Of a DNA stretch of 64,000 bases, positions 44,543-56,272 are shown one piece after another (position 1 is the first letter of the stretch; each line of letters starts with the position of its first letter). Below the pieces are notes generated by a model. That model was not told where the DNA came from, did no database searches, and worked only from the letters and a program-made list of their open reading frames with translations. A program made the translations under genes and the position numbers. The DNA comes from Azolla caroliniana (Eukaryota; Polypodiophyta): contig JBHGNT010000005.1 of assembly GCA_043228905.1 (NCBI GenBank), positions 14,880,001 through 14,944,000 on the forward strand, written 5' to 3'.

Positions 44543-47500
44543 TTAATCGCTACATTCACATGTAGTCAAATTTGAAGAATTGTTAATGCTTTGGTATGAA
44601 TGGGATGCTTTAGAAAGGGGCATACTTCGGAAACGATGGATCACTTCACGAAGCCAATTGCCGATGTGGGTCACATTGATTCCTATAGGTTGATCTTTGT
44701 AGTATGAGCGACAAACCTTGACATCGTTAGGAGTTGGGCAAGGTGCAGTCGAAGTGTCTCTCCAATATCCCTCATGGTGCAAACCAATCCAACTTGCTAG
44801 ACTTTTATAAACAAATTGTCCACGTCCAGCTACCTCAAGCCAACCTCCTGGAAACATTTCCATTACTCTCCCACCAGGTGACATGAATATCATATTTGTT
44901 AATTGTCCCCCGTGTGCACTTATTAGTATATCAGTGTGGCTCATCACCTCTACCTATTGAAAAACGAGAGGTTACAATATGATCACAAATAATAAACAAT
45001 TGAACGACAATAATTTTTCGATAGTAATGTAACATAAACTTGCATTGAACTAATGAAGCATTAAACAATTAAAGTTTCAATATAGTTGATAATTAGGTGA
45101 CTGTTTTCGAGAGTCACAATTGTTTAGAGTTGAGGACACTTTATGATTCAATAAATGGTTAATAGCACGCAATATGTCAAGGTAACAACATATGTATATG
45201 CACAACTAGAAAAAGTTGATACATATGTGTCTTCCAAACATAAATGTCCATTTTTTCTGTTACTAGCATATAATTTTATATGATTCTCATATTCCTTGTC
45301 TAATGTGTCATAGCCCTAGAGATTTGTTCCCTTTTGCTAGTGCACATACGTTGGCAAGTTAAAACATGTTGTTATGTATGTAATTTTAACGTAAAAGGCT
45401 ATGATATGTACAATCCATGAACTAGTATATTAAAGAGGAACTATTCCTTTTAACATGTGTGGTTATCAATTCTATTCTCTATATGATATATTGGCATGGA
45501 TGCCCCCCTCCACGATGATAAATGTAGTTGGGTATATCATATATGTGAACCTCCACGTCCCATGGAAAGTTGATTGCCTTTGGGCATGGCCTGTGGTTCT
45601 CGTGTGCTTCCAACAAATTGATTGGCTTTGGTGAGGGACACACTTGGGTTGATGTGACATATGTTCATTGAATTTCGGCCATTAGTATCCAATTGCTTTA
45701 CATCACATGACTTTGAAACATACTATCCTCCTCATATTTGGTATCAAAGCATGCTCACAAAGCATATCATGGTATTGTGATTTATAAAATGTATTACATG
45801 TAGTTAGGATAAGCAAGCCTAGGGGGGGATCGCTAACACATGTTATGGCATTGATTTTACTCAATCTGAGGTAGTGTTGAACAACCAAACATTTGCTCTT
45901 TCAAGGTATAAAACAAAAGTGGTTTGCATACATACATCCTAATCCTAAGTAGTTCCAACTTCCTACATGCGTTTATTATGATGTAAAGTTTGATGAAGAA
46001 ATATACTCAAATATGCATATGCATACTAGACTAGTTGTGCTTACACATTATGCTGTAATGCGCTCAGTAGTCATGAATAATCATGGCTTGTAGTATGCAT
46101 GTTCATAACTTCTATGGATGAATTTGGTTAATGTTGGTCGTTGGTTGTGGCTCTTTCCCCATATTACGACTTTTATCATAAGTGTGTACATACATACATA
46201 CATACATACATTAACATATAAGGCCCAAAGTGAGTGTGTACACACCTTTCCCACATTGTGCCCCTAGCCAACGAAAGCAAAAGAGTACAAGAAGATTCAA
46301 AAGACATATATGTATAACAGTATATGTATGTACACGTTTGAGTAAGAGAGAGAGAGAGAAGACATCATGGATGGATTGGACACCTAACTAATAAAACCTA
46401 CTACTACCTGTTGGCAGAACGTGAGATTGCCGGGATGCATCACCGACCAAGTGCAGTGATGCTCCTCCTCCTCCTCCTCCTCCGTGGCAGTGGCAGTGGC
46501 CGCGGCCTTGCATTGCTCCTCCACCACTCGTTGCCACGCGTGCTCGTCGGCGAATCGTCTCCCGCCACGTCGCAGCATGAGGGTGACGTGGACATGATGG
46601 GGGTGGGGGTGGGGGTGGGGGTAGGGGTGGAGGGGGAGGTTGCAGGTGAGCCTGGCGCGGCAGCGGGCTTCGGCGTACATGCGGCGGAGGAGGGGGAGTG
46701 TCATGCCTCCGATGCCGCTGCGGCTGACGACGGCGTGGTGCAGGCAAACGACGGAGGAGGAGGAGGAGGAGGAGTGAGACAGAGAGAGAGGCAGAGAGAG
46801 AGACATGGACATGGACATGGGGAGGATGGAGGTGGGGAGGCCCGACGCGTTCATGAGCTGCGCGATCCATGACCCCATCTGCCTCCCGCTGCGGTACTCG
46901 CCTTTGTGGAACAGCAACAGCTGCGTCGCGCGTGAGCACTTGCTCTCCAGTCGCCAGTACACGAACTGGAGGAGGTTGTACATGGAGTGCCAAGGGTTGG
47001 AGAAGTCAAAGACCGTGTCTGAGATTAGGGTTGTTCCTGCCACAACTGAGGAGCCTTGTGGCAGGCCATGGCGGAACGCAAAGCCGTACCAGTTCTGTGA
47101 CCCGTCCGACGTGTGGTTTCCTTTCAAACAGAGGAGCTTCTGCGACAGATATGCATTCTGCTGCTCCCTGCTGCCATAGCTCCAGTCTAGTGAAACAGGG
47201 TATGCTGTGGATGATGATTTTGGTTGTAGGTTAGGATGAGACGTCCATGATTGTGGTGGTTTCATGTTGCTATTATGGGAGTTGATTTCATGACATGATG
47301 ACGATTGTTGTTGTTGTATAATGTTGTTGCATCCTGATGGTGAGGATGATATGGACGGTTGTGCTTGCAGAATGCTTCTGCTGTCATTGCAGGAGGAACT
47401 TGGTGATAGTTCTTGCATAGCCTTGATTCCCTGCCATGACGTGTCTTTAGGAGAAAGTGAAGTTGACAAGGATGTAGTCTGCAGATTGGTGCTTCCTTTG

Positions 47501-48451
47501 CTTTTAAAAGGATCTCCATCAGTAGTAGTTAAAAGTGATGCTGAGAAAGAAGATGGCAACGATGATGATTGTCGAGTGTTGGTTCCATAACAGCTGCTGC
47601 TGAGACCTGGAAAACAACAGAAGATAGATATAGTTAGTTTGTTACTATGGTTGATGCACGATGTATGTATGTATGTATGTATGTATGTATGTATGTATGG
47701 TCCGGTCCCACTCCATGGTGGTGGATCATAAGAGAAGAAGCAATGATTGATTGGTTTGTTTTTAGTAGAGGAGGAGGATGATGAACCGAACCGAACCGAA
47801 CCGAACCGAACCTTGTGAGGAGGAGGAGGAGGAGGAGAAGGGTGCAGCAGCAGCGGCCACTGCGGAGGAAAAAGAAGGTGATGAAGGAAAGCAGAAGAAT
47901 TCGGGGGGGCCTTGCTTCATGCCCCTCCCTTTGAACTCGGACATGAAATAATGGTGCGTATGCCCATCAAACCTCTCCCCTTGCTCCAAATGCTTGCTGA
48001 ACTCGGGAGATTTCAAGGGCCGAAACTCGACACTCTCCGAGAGGTGATGCTTAAACATGTCCAAGTCTTGCTCGATCTCCATCACTCGAGCCTGCATTTG
48101 CTCGATCTCCTGTTTGCTCTGCAAAGTGTTCACTTGGACGACATCTAGCCGTTGCTTCATATCCTCGATCAACACTCCATGGTCATCCTTAATCAACACT
48201 CCATGGCTCACCACCCTCGTTTTACCATTGGTATATTCACCACCATTATCATTGTCATCATCATCATCGTTGTCCTTGTGTTGCTCTTCAAGTCTCCTCA
48301 CTATGTCGTTCGACTGATGGCTTATTGAATCTACTTTCTTCGGAGGACCCACATCTTGTAACATTTTGCTCACTTGGTGCATCCCCACCAATACCACGAA
48401 CATCATCCCCACCATCATTTTCATGCTATTGTAAGAAGGCCACAATGCCAT
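44543..48451 (-). CDS. Glycosyltransferase family 61 (DUF563) protein
   Basis: A predicted Golgi type II membrane glycosyltransferase of the plant GT61 family; donor and acceptor cannot be told from sequence. Exons (minus): 47812-48451, 46408-47606, 44543-44953. Phases match and both introns are GT-AG (205 and 1454 nt); 2250 nt, 749 aa. A short hydrophobic anchor lies at about 10-25 and a coiled coil at 94-135, then a long Ser/Gln-rich stem. The catalytic part runs from about 385 (WYGFAFRHG) to DILISAHGGQLTNMIF (about 621-636) and MEMFPGGW. The stem and domain are longer than usual because of low-complexity inserts: Met/Ser/Leu at 477-498, His-Pro at 539-552 and a Glu run at about 589-595. 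The ATG at 48451 is preferred because it directly precedes the anchor; the upstream ATG at 48511 is possible. Confidence 0.93.
47641..47813. repeat. Microsatellites in and at the edge of GT61 intron 1
   Basis: A (TATG)n run at about 47663-47699 lies inside intron 1. An ACCGA pentamer array at about 47784-47812 reaches the 5' splice site: the donor GT at 47810-47811 (minus strand) is itself a repeat unit edge. Next to it a TCC run encodes the poly-Ser end of exon 1. Confidence 0.85.
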
Positions 48452-50699
48452 TTTGGCTGCTTCACACTTTAATATCGATATGACCTTTAGATGTAGTACA
48501 TCCCACATCAAGAATATATCCCTCTAGATGCAACCCAACATCAAACATATATGAAGTGCTACCACATTGGAGGTAAGCACCAAGATTTAGGACATGTTTT
48601 TTCTCCCTTGGGATGATTATTGAACACAAGATGTCAAAATTGGGAGGTGACATTTCTTTATTGACTACCTCTTCATCCTCAATGCATTCTCATTTCCCAC
48701 CTTACTCGATCTTGTTTATTAGTGCCCCTTTCTTTTTCTCACAACCTAAGGCATTATGTCCTCTTGTCCTTGTAGGCTCATTTTAACGCTTCCAATCATA
48801 TCAATGTTTTAGCCTTAATGATTCTTTAATTGTTTTTTAATTAAGTGGTTTTTACTTAACCATAATCTTTTGTATTGATAATGACCATATTCAACCTTGG
48901 CTTTGGTTTGACAAAAATACTCTTAAATGTGTGGAGTTTCACCCCTTGCGTTTTTTACTTGAGGCTTTCATTGGAGGTTTCACCCTAACCTTTGGCAAGA
49001 CAAGCTACCCTTAATATGTGAAGAATAAGTTCCTCATAAATATTGGACCACATCTTTCATCGTTATTATTGTTTGACCATAAGTTTTGTTAAAGTGAAGT
49101 AGCCTAAATGTAAACATTTCGTCTTTGGTAATGTTGGTCTAGGTTAATAATGCCTTTTATCATTGATCATCCTTGCTTGACCTTGGATTTGCTAAATGCA
49201 AAAAAGAACAATGTTGTTGAGAGAAATTTAGCCTTAGTAAGATTGTCTTGAGCTAGCACCACCTTTCATCCTTGACTAACTTTGGACCTTAGTTTCAATA
49301 AAATTCTACTTCCAAAATTTGTTCAGATCCCAAGTAATATAGGCCCAAGGCAAGACATGTTTCATCCTTAACTAGATCATCGTGCACTAATTTTGACAAC
49401 CATGATCTAAATTAGTCCCAACACATCTTTTGATTAGGTTTGAGCTAGAAATGCCTTTCATCCTTGACTACCTTTTGGCCTTAGATTTGGTAAGATATAA
49501 TGTGAAATTTGGCTCCCTAGCAATATAAACTCAAGTTCACAATGCCGTTCATCCTTAACTAGATAATCTTGCACTAAATTTGACAACTAAGCTCTAAATT
49601 AGTCTTCCTATTTCATTTGAGCAAGTATACTTGAGGTACTGACTATGAAGGTTAGAGCTTGCTTCTTTAAACCCTGCCCCAAATAGGTTTAAGGTAGGTT
49701 TGTTGGACAATGAAGTTTTTTAAATTCATTCCATTTAAAAATCGTGCTATATTAATAATATAACCTTCATAAGAGGAATTTAATAAGAACAAAACAACAA
49801 TAAGTAGATGGATGATAGTTATGCAAAGTGTAAAAAGAATAATTTTATTTGGCGACTTAGATGGATATGAACTATAACATGTTGACAACTATTGTGATTG
49901 TTTTATTTAATGTGTCATGGTCACTAGAATTTACATAAGTAAAAAAATGGACAACTTCAATATGAAGTAGGAGTATTTGAAATCTTGGCTAAATAACAGG
50001 AGCAAAGAGAGCTTAGAGGAGTATCGTAATGTTCTTTAAAAAATAAATTTATTATAATAACATATTTAGATCAATTAATTACTTTCAAACCAAATATTTT
50101 ATTGACATTGTTTGTTTATCTCTATCATGCGTTTGGTATGCTTAAAATTTTTATTGTATGGTGAAATCATTCCTTTAAATTAAACCTTGAATGAGGGGTT
50201 TGGCACCTGTAAGTTTTCAATTGTATTAGGAAACCATGCCATTGCCACTTTTCATTTTGGTTATTTTATGCTTTATGTTATTTTGGTTCCATAGAATATG
50301 GGGCATGAAAGTCCTATGTTCAATTCAAAACTTAATGGATTTTTACTATGGCAAGGAAATAACAAGAGATCCATAAAGCATGACTTACTATTCATGAGAA
50401 ATGACACAATATTTAAGGTTATATATAACTTTGAGGAGTCATAAATGTTCATAAACATATGAATTCTTGCTTCTAAATTCATCACATGATTGTGGTGTGT
50501 TATGTGACATTGTCGATGTCTTTGCAAGTTAGAACAATTCATAAATTCCGACATCCAAATCCAAAAATTTGTCCAAATACCAAAACATTTTTTAGGCAAT
50601 CAACCACTTAACTAAAGAAGTTTTAATAAGTTAAATTCTCTTTTAATAGAAAGAGACATTGTTTCAATTCTGTGGCAAGTGCCCATCTAATGAGTATCA
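48452..50699. other. AT-rich intergenic DNA, no gene seen
   Basis: The right of GT61 contains its promoter. The 48.6-49.6 kb stretch has loosely repeated words (TTTCATCCTTGACTA and TTTGGCCTTAG-like phrases recurring every 100-200 bases), suggesting an old tandem repeat. No ORF, LTR or RNA gene is supported. Confidence 0.45.
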
Positions 50700-51925
50700 T
50701 TTGTGGGGAAACCTAAGTGCTTTGTTTGACAATGTCGGTGGGTGGTAGTATTGGAAGGTAAGAAGTGGCAAGTAAACCTGAACCCAGGGAAGCTAGATAA
50801 TGATTGTAAACTATGGCTATTTGACAACAAACCCCTATGTGATTTGGAGTGGGATCCATTAGAAGTATGGTGGCAGAAATCAGGAATGAACAAATTGGAG
50901 GGTTTTTTTGAGTATAGTACTAAGCTAGGAAGGCAAATCGTTGGCACCAAATCAGTGGGTGCTGCTCAGACTCGCAATAGTTGGAGGGATAAAGGCATAT
51001 CAGATGACTTGTTGAAGTTGTTTTGGAGGAGACTATGGACATTGGATATGCCAGAAAAAATAAAGGTTTGGTTTTGGTTTCTTAGCCATAAGGCGATACC
51101 TGTAGGGGAGTGGATGAGGTGTCGTGGTGGGGAGGCTGGTTGTAAGATATGTGGTCACTCTATGGAATCGATACCTCACTGTTTTTGGAATTGTGCAGAG
51201 GCGATTAGCATTTGGGGTAGAAGTCTCAAGGTAGTGGCATCATGCGGTGTGAATGGGAGAGTTGTGTGGAGGTCCTTATAGGGTTTGAAGCTAATAGGGG
51301 AAGGCTGGGCGGAACAACTAATTCCACATGGTCATGGATGTATAGTGTAGGGTGGCAGTGTATTCCAATGTGTTGTAGTGAAACCTGGTATAAACTTTGG
51401 TTTTTTTGAGGAGATATGGATGTTGGTGGCACGCTTCTCGGTCTGGCACATTTGGACTAGACGATGTATGTTTGTTTTTCAGCAACGAAAGCACTCCCAA
51501 GTGGTGAGCTGGTATCTTGGCTGGTGAGCTAAACATTTGGTTCGAGCTGGTATCTTGGCTGCGCGGACGATACGACTCGATTGAAGGGAACACGGATGAA
51601 GCAGAAAGGGCTCGGTCAAAGTTTCTACTGAAATGGGGTGATTCTCCTATCTTGGTAAAATCATCGTCAGAGCCTGAATGGAACTACCAAGCACCAAGAT
51701 GGCTGTTTCCACCAATGGCTTCCATTAGTGGACAGGAGATGTAAATATGTAGTTACCATGTAAAAAGAGTTAGCGGGATACTTTTGTTGTAAATGACGGG
51801 GTAGGGATTATGATTAGTTTTGTGTGGAGAAGTATGAGTTTTGTTGAATATGGTTGAACTTTGATGTACTTTGTTTGCTAACTAATGAGAAGTAGTGTTT
51901 TTTTGGAAAAAAGAAGAAGAAGATA
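50700..51925 (+). mobile_element. 5'-truncated plant-type LINE (zf-RVT end)
   Basis: An open frame at 50742-51281 reads into ISDDLLKLFWRRLWTLDMPE, IKVWFWFLSHKAIPVGEW and CKICGHSMESIPHCFWNC. This is the zinc-binding region (zf-RVT) that follows reverse transcriptase in plant LINEs. Downstream, in other frames, come WHIWTRRCMFVFQ and WNYQAPRWLFPP. The element seems to end in an A-rich GAAGAAGAAG tail at about 51905-51925. Endonuclease and reverse transcriptase are missing, as in many 5'-truncated insertions. It differs from the full-length LINE at 2.8-8.1 kb, so two LINE lineages are present. Confidence 0.8.
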
Positions 51926-52056
51926 CGTTGTTTCATCTTATACGTCAACATGAAACATATGAAGGATTGATGGTATTGAAGCACTACGTGCTAGGATCAT
52001 TTTGGCAATTTTATATTGATTAATTGTATGACTAGTACTCATTTTTTAATCAAAGT

Positions 52057-52478
52057 TGTTGAGCGGCAAGCTCAATTGGAGCCGGATCGGCTGAATAAGC
52101 CTGAGCCGGTGAACGAGACAGATCGGTGAGTCGGTGAGCACCCGGTGAGCAAAAGAGCCGGTGAGCTGGGGAGCCGGTTAGCCGGATCCATTAGTAACCG
52201 GAAGCCTAGTAGCAGCTAGACTACTAGGGAGTTAATACTCTCGTAGTTAGTGTTAGACGCTTGAGTGAGCATTGAAGTATACCGTACTTCTGTTAGTCCA
52301 TATGGACTTGTATAAAAGTGTTCACTGAACACATACTATGTACAAAGTGTTGATATAATTTTTGAATAGTGATTCTTGTTCTGCTCTCTCTGTCTCTCCC
52401 ACGTACTGTTAAGCTCTCCATTAAACCCGTTCTCTGTTTTCTATTTTCGATTGCTTATGCACGCTATTTGTTTTTACA
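52057..52478 (+). repeat. Copia-F 5' LTR (422 bp)
   Basis: TGTTGAGCGGCAAGCTC to TTTTTACA; same family as LTR-B, with the AACCGGAAGCCTAGTAG and CATATGGACTTGTATAAAAG blocks. TATAAAAG at about 52311 may be the TATA box. Confidence 0.85.
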
Positions 52479-52562
52479 TGGTATCCGAGTGCGAGGGTTG
52501 AGAACCTTTGTAGCTGACATTCGCTTTCGCAAGAAGAAAACCTAACCTTTGAAAAAAATAAA

Positions 52563-54757
52563 ATGGATAGAGGAATGGCTAGCTCGCTTCTGGTGGAGAA
52601 GCTCGACATATCTAATTGCGCATCTTGGTCATACAAGGTGCACCAGTACCTGCTTGAGCATGGTTATTGGAGCTATGTCGACGGAGCGAACGACACAACA
52701 CCTGATGTGGCACACAAGGACTTCCCGATGTGGGAACAATCGGCAAGCAGAGTGATGTACTGCTTTGTGTCTAGTGTCGGAGACCAGCTGCTAAGCCACG
52801 CCCGAGATGCCAAGACGCCGAAAGAGGCTTGGGAAACTTGAAGAAGGTGTTCGCCGCAAGCACTATAGCTTGGAAGTTGCAACACCGATAGGTGTTGAGC
52901 AATGTCCGATAGAAGGACATGTCGGTGGCTGATTACACGGCCCGAATCAAAGAGATCAGTGACTCGCTTGCCTCTATCAACATCACGGTAGAGGAAGACG
53001 AGATGGTATAGGTCTGTCTTCGGGTTCTGGCGTCTAAGTTCCAAGATTTCCGGACAACTATATGTACGAGGGAGAATACGCCGTCATTTTTCGACTTATA
53101 GTCGATGCTCCTTGTAGAGGAGAACCACGTCGGTGCGTCAACAAGTGCACCCACCGACAACTGGATGCTGTACATGGAGGCGGATCGGCCCCGTGGGCGT
53201 GGTGGACGAGGCAGGTCGGCATGCAATGGAGACGGCCGGCAAGGGCAAGACCGACGACACAAAGACCGTGCCGACAGCAGTTCCGGGACTTCCACAAGTA
53301 GGGGGAGTCAAGGTGGATCCGGAGGCCGGCAAGACAAATCTGCCACGGAATGCTGGTACTGTGGCAAAAAGGGCCACAGAGAAATCGAGTGCTGGAAGAA
53401 GCGCGTCGATTCGGACAGATCTGGATCCGGCAAAACCGGTCGGGAGAATCGGCAAAGCTCGCACTACGTGCAAGGATCGAAAGGATCCGGAACCGGGAAG
53501 ACCGGTAAGGGGCCAACCTTGGTGATGAAACACAAGGCTAACTCGATGAAGAAGACCACTTCCAAATCGGAGGAAGTGTGGTACGTTGATTCCGGTGCGT
53601 CAAATCACATGACAAACCACAAAGAGTGGTTCTCCTTCTTGGAGAAACCAGAACAACCGGGTGTTGTCGAAACCGGAGACGACACTCACCCAATCGTGCA
53701 TGTCGGAGAAGTTCCCTTGAGCCACGTCGGACAGAGGGGGAAGCTGATGAATGTATTACACGTTCCGACTATCACGAAGAACCTGGTGTCGGTCGGACAG
53801 GTCGTCAATCAGGGAATGCAGGTGCGGTTTACGCACCTCGGGTGCTTCATCGAGGAGGAGGGCCAGATTATTGCGCAAGGGCGTAGAGATGGGAGGATGT
53901 TCATCCTCGACACCAATGACGTCGGCACCGCCTTGTTCGCCAAAGGACAAAAGGTCGAATCGGACATCGACCTGTGGCACAAGCGGATCGACCACGTCAA
54001 TTACCGAAGGCTTCAAGACCTGCAGACGAAACAAGTTGTTTTCGGTTTGCCGAAGTTTAGTGGCCGGAAGGCCCAAGTATGTGAAGCTTGCCAACTCGGG
54101 AAGCAACACCGGTTTCCATTCCCCGCCGAACAAAACCGTAGCCATAACAAGCTCGACCTTATTCATTCGAATGTATGGGGATTGGCATAGAACGTGAGTC
54201 TTGGCGGGAGTCGATACTTCGTCTCCTTCATCGACGACTATAGCCGACAAACATGGATCTACCTGATTGAGCGGAAGAGCGAAGTCTTCGACTGTTTCCG
54301 GAACCTCCAGAGCATGGTGGAACGAGAATCAGAGAGGAAGATCAAGTGCTTGCGGTTAGATGGCGGAAAAGAATATTTTTCTGGCCAATTCAACAGTTAT
54401 TTGCATCAAACAAGAATTCGGAGAGAGTTCAGCTGCAGATACACACCGGAGCAAAACGTTGTGGCCGAAAGGAAGAACTGGTCGCTTGTCGACGCGGCAA
54501 GGGCAATGCTGGAAGAGAAGAGCATGCCCCATTTCTACTAGGCGGAGGCAGTCCGGACGACCGTCTACATCCAAAACCGGATCGGTGACAAGGTGTTCGC
54601 GCATGAGCTGTATTTCGGGCGCAAGCCGAATTTGAGACACCTTCGGATTTTCGGCAACATAGCTCATGTGCATGTATCGGATGAGAAGCGGAGGAAGCTG
54701 GATGCAAAATCAGAGAAGTGCATCCTCGTCAGCTACTCACATGAGCAAAATGGGTAT
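52563..54757 (+). pseudogene. Copia-F gag, protease and integrase
   Basis: Gag starts at 52563 (MDRGMASSLLVEKLDIS). A one-base loss near 52840 moves it to the frame used from there on. That frame is then broken only by single stop codons: TAG at 52889, 52910, 53009, 53099, 54188 and 54539. At the first five, alignment with Copia-A/B suggests Gln (CAG); at the last, Trp. Visible motifs: zinc knuckle CWYCGKKGHREIEC, protease WYVDSGASNHMTNH, WHKRIDHVNYRRLQDLQ, CEACQLGKQ, RYFVSFIDDYSRQTWIYL, DGGKEYFSGQF. The 53105-54190 part is 361 uninterrupted codons. Confidence 0.93.
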
Positions 54758-54762
54758 AAGTG

Positions 54763-55850
54763 AAAAGCTACCACTAGAACCATTCCAGAAATGGGGGCTG
54801 GATTTTGTCGGGCCATTTAAACCACCGGCAATGAGAACCGGCAACCGGTACGTGATCGTCGCGACGGATTACTGCACTAAGTGGGTGGAAGCGAAAGCCC
54901 TACGAGACAACACCGCGGCGTCAACGGCAAAATTCTTATACGAATGCATTTGGTGCTGGTACGGATGCCCCATAGAGCTAATAAGCGACCAAGGAGGGCA
55001 CTTTCTTGGACAGGTGGTAGAAAGTTTGACGACGTTCTATGCGGTAGTACATAAACGGAGCACCCCGTACTACCCACAAGCCAACGGATTAGCGGATTCA
55101 ACAAACAAAACGCTACAGAATATCCTGCGCAAGATCGTCAATGAAAATCGGACAAATTGGGACACGAAGCTGCACAGTGCGCTCTAGGCTTACCGGACAG
55201 CGTACAAAACAAGCATCCGAACAACGCCGTTCCGGTTAGCATTCGGATTAGAGGCAGTAATGCCAGTCGAATTCCAGGTACCGAGCTTACGGATTCAGAT
55301 TCGGGAACGACTCAATGAAAAGGAATCAGAGGCAATTCGGTTAAAGGCTCTGTGTGAACTAGAAGAACACCGACTGGCGAGCATCATGCACCTAGAATTG
55401 GAACAACGACGACGGAAAGCGTTTGTAGATCGGCACCGGAAGGGAAACGAGAAAATGTTCGGCATCGGCAAGCCGATACTAGTGTTCCAAACCCGGATGG
55501 GTAAAATGCCAGGCAAACTACGGTTTAGATGGACCGGACCGTACTGGATCACACGCGAGTTTAATGGGTCTTACCAGTTAGGGACACTTGCTGGCGAAGT
55601 GCCGGGTAAATGGGTCAATGGATTTAGACTAAAACCATACAAGGGACCTATGCCCAAGAACCCATTTGAACGAAGGGCCGCCACCGAATCAGATGCCGGC
55701 AGACCAACCCGTGAGGAAAACGGCTACCACCAAGCTGGTAAGGGGGAGCACGAGCCGACAACCGAGGAAAGCATAACGACGGCAAACCGTCAAGAGGCCG
55801 GCAAGGTGCGCGATTCGGGTAAGGGTCCGACAGGACCGGAGAAAAATTAA
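54763..55850 (+). pseudogene. Gypsy-J integrase
   Basis: Joins cDNA into host DNA. Motifs: WGLDFVGPFKPP, YVIVATDYCTKWVEAKAL, LISDQGGHFLGQVV and STPYYPQANGLADSTNKTL (the DD-E core region; in place of the expected Glu the sequence reads ADSTNK). Then a TAG at 55185-55187 where AL(W)AYRTAYKTS expects Trp, followed by TTPFRLAFGLEAVMPVE and the C-terminal GPYWITREFNGSYQL and VNGFRLKPYKG. One frame, one stop, no shift. No chromodomain is seen after the GPY/F-like motif. It ends with a Glu/Thr/Gly-rich tail. Confidence 0.9.
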
Positions 55851-55870
55851 CCACACAATTAATTTTTCGA

Positions 55871-55895
55871 AGAAAAAAAAAAAAAAAAAAAAATT
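55871..55895. repeat. A-tract between pol and the accessory frame
   Basis: An uninterrupted run of more than 20 A, preceded by TTTTTCGAAG and followed by TTTCGAAATCG. It lies 20-odd bases after the integrase stop. Confidence 0.9.
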
Positions 55896-56185
55896 TCGAA
55901 ATCGAATGGAATCAAATAAATCATGAAAAGGAGTGGTGGAAACAACCATGCACACGAGGAGTAAAGAGGCACGTCGAAAAGGTACGAGGGGCTATGAATA
56001 GGACATTAAACCACCGCCACATGGCACGCAATGCTATTATAGTACATGACCTGCAGATGCGGAGGCTCGAAAAAGGCGCCAAGATGCAGAGAGAAAAACC
56101 CCCACGCATCAAGACCTTCTCCTATCGCGAACCAAGGAGAATAGACGTAGACAAACGCGTGAAGATCAATCGCAGAGAGCTCGCA

Positions 56186-56272
56186 CATTGAGAACCCCCT
56201 CCCTCAGAACTTTCTCTCTCACACTCTCCCCACCACCAAACCTCGCCAACGCTCTCCCACCTCGACGCAGAG
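56186..56272 (+). promoter_or_regulatory. Pyrimidine-rich leader before the accessory frame
   Basis: C/T-rich sequence (CCCTCCCTCAG, TTTCTCTCTCACACTCTCC) runs to ACGCAG|AG just before the ATG at 56273. It could be a 5' UTR or the polypyrimidine tract and 3' splice site of a subgenomic transcript. Confidence 0.4.

Larger units (their letters stand above)
52057..54757 (+). mobile_element. Copia-F: 3'-truncated Copia related to Copia-B
   Basis: 5' LTR 52057-52478, primer site from 52479 (TGGTATCCGAGTGCG, diverged), gag from 52563, protease, and integrase to about 54757. There the sequence changes abruptly to a gypsy integrase. No reverse transcriptase, RNase H or 3' LTR follows. Confidence 0.88.

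Noticed and set aside
47784-47812. Telomere-like pentamer array
   Set aside because: ACCGA units are few and do not match plant telomere repeats; they are a local microsatellite.
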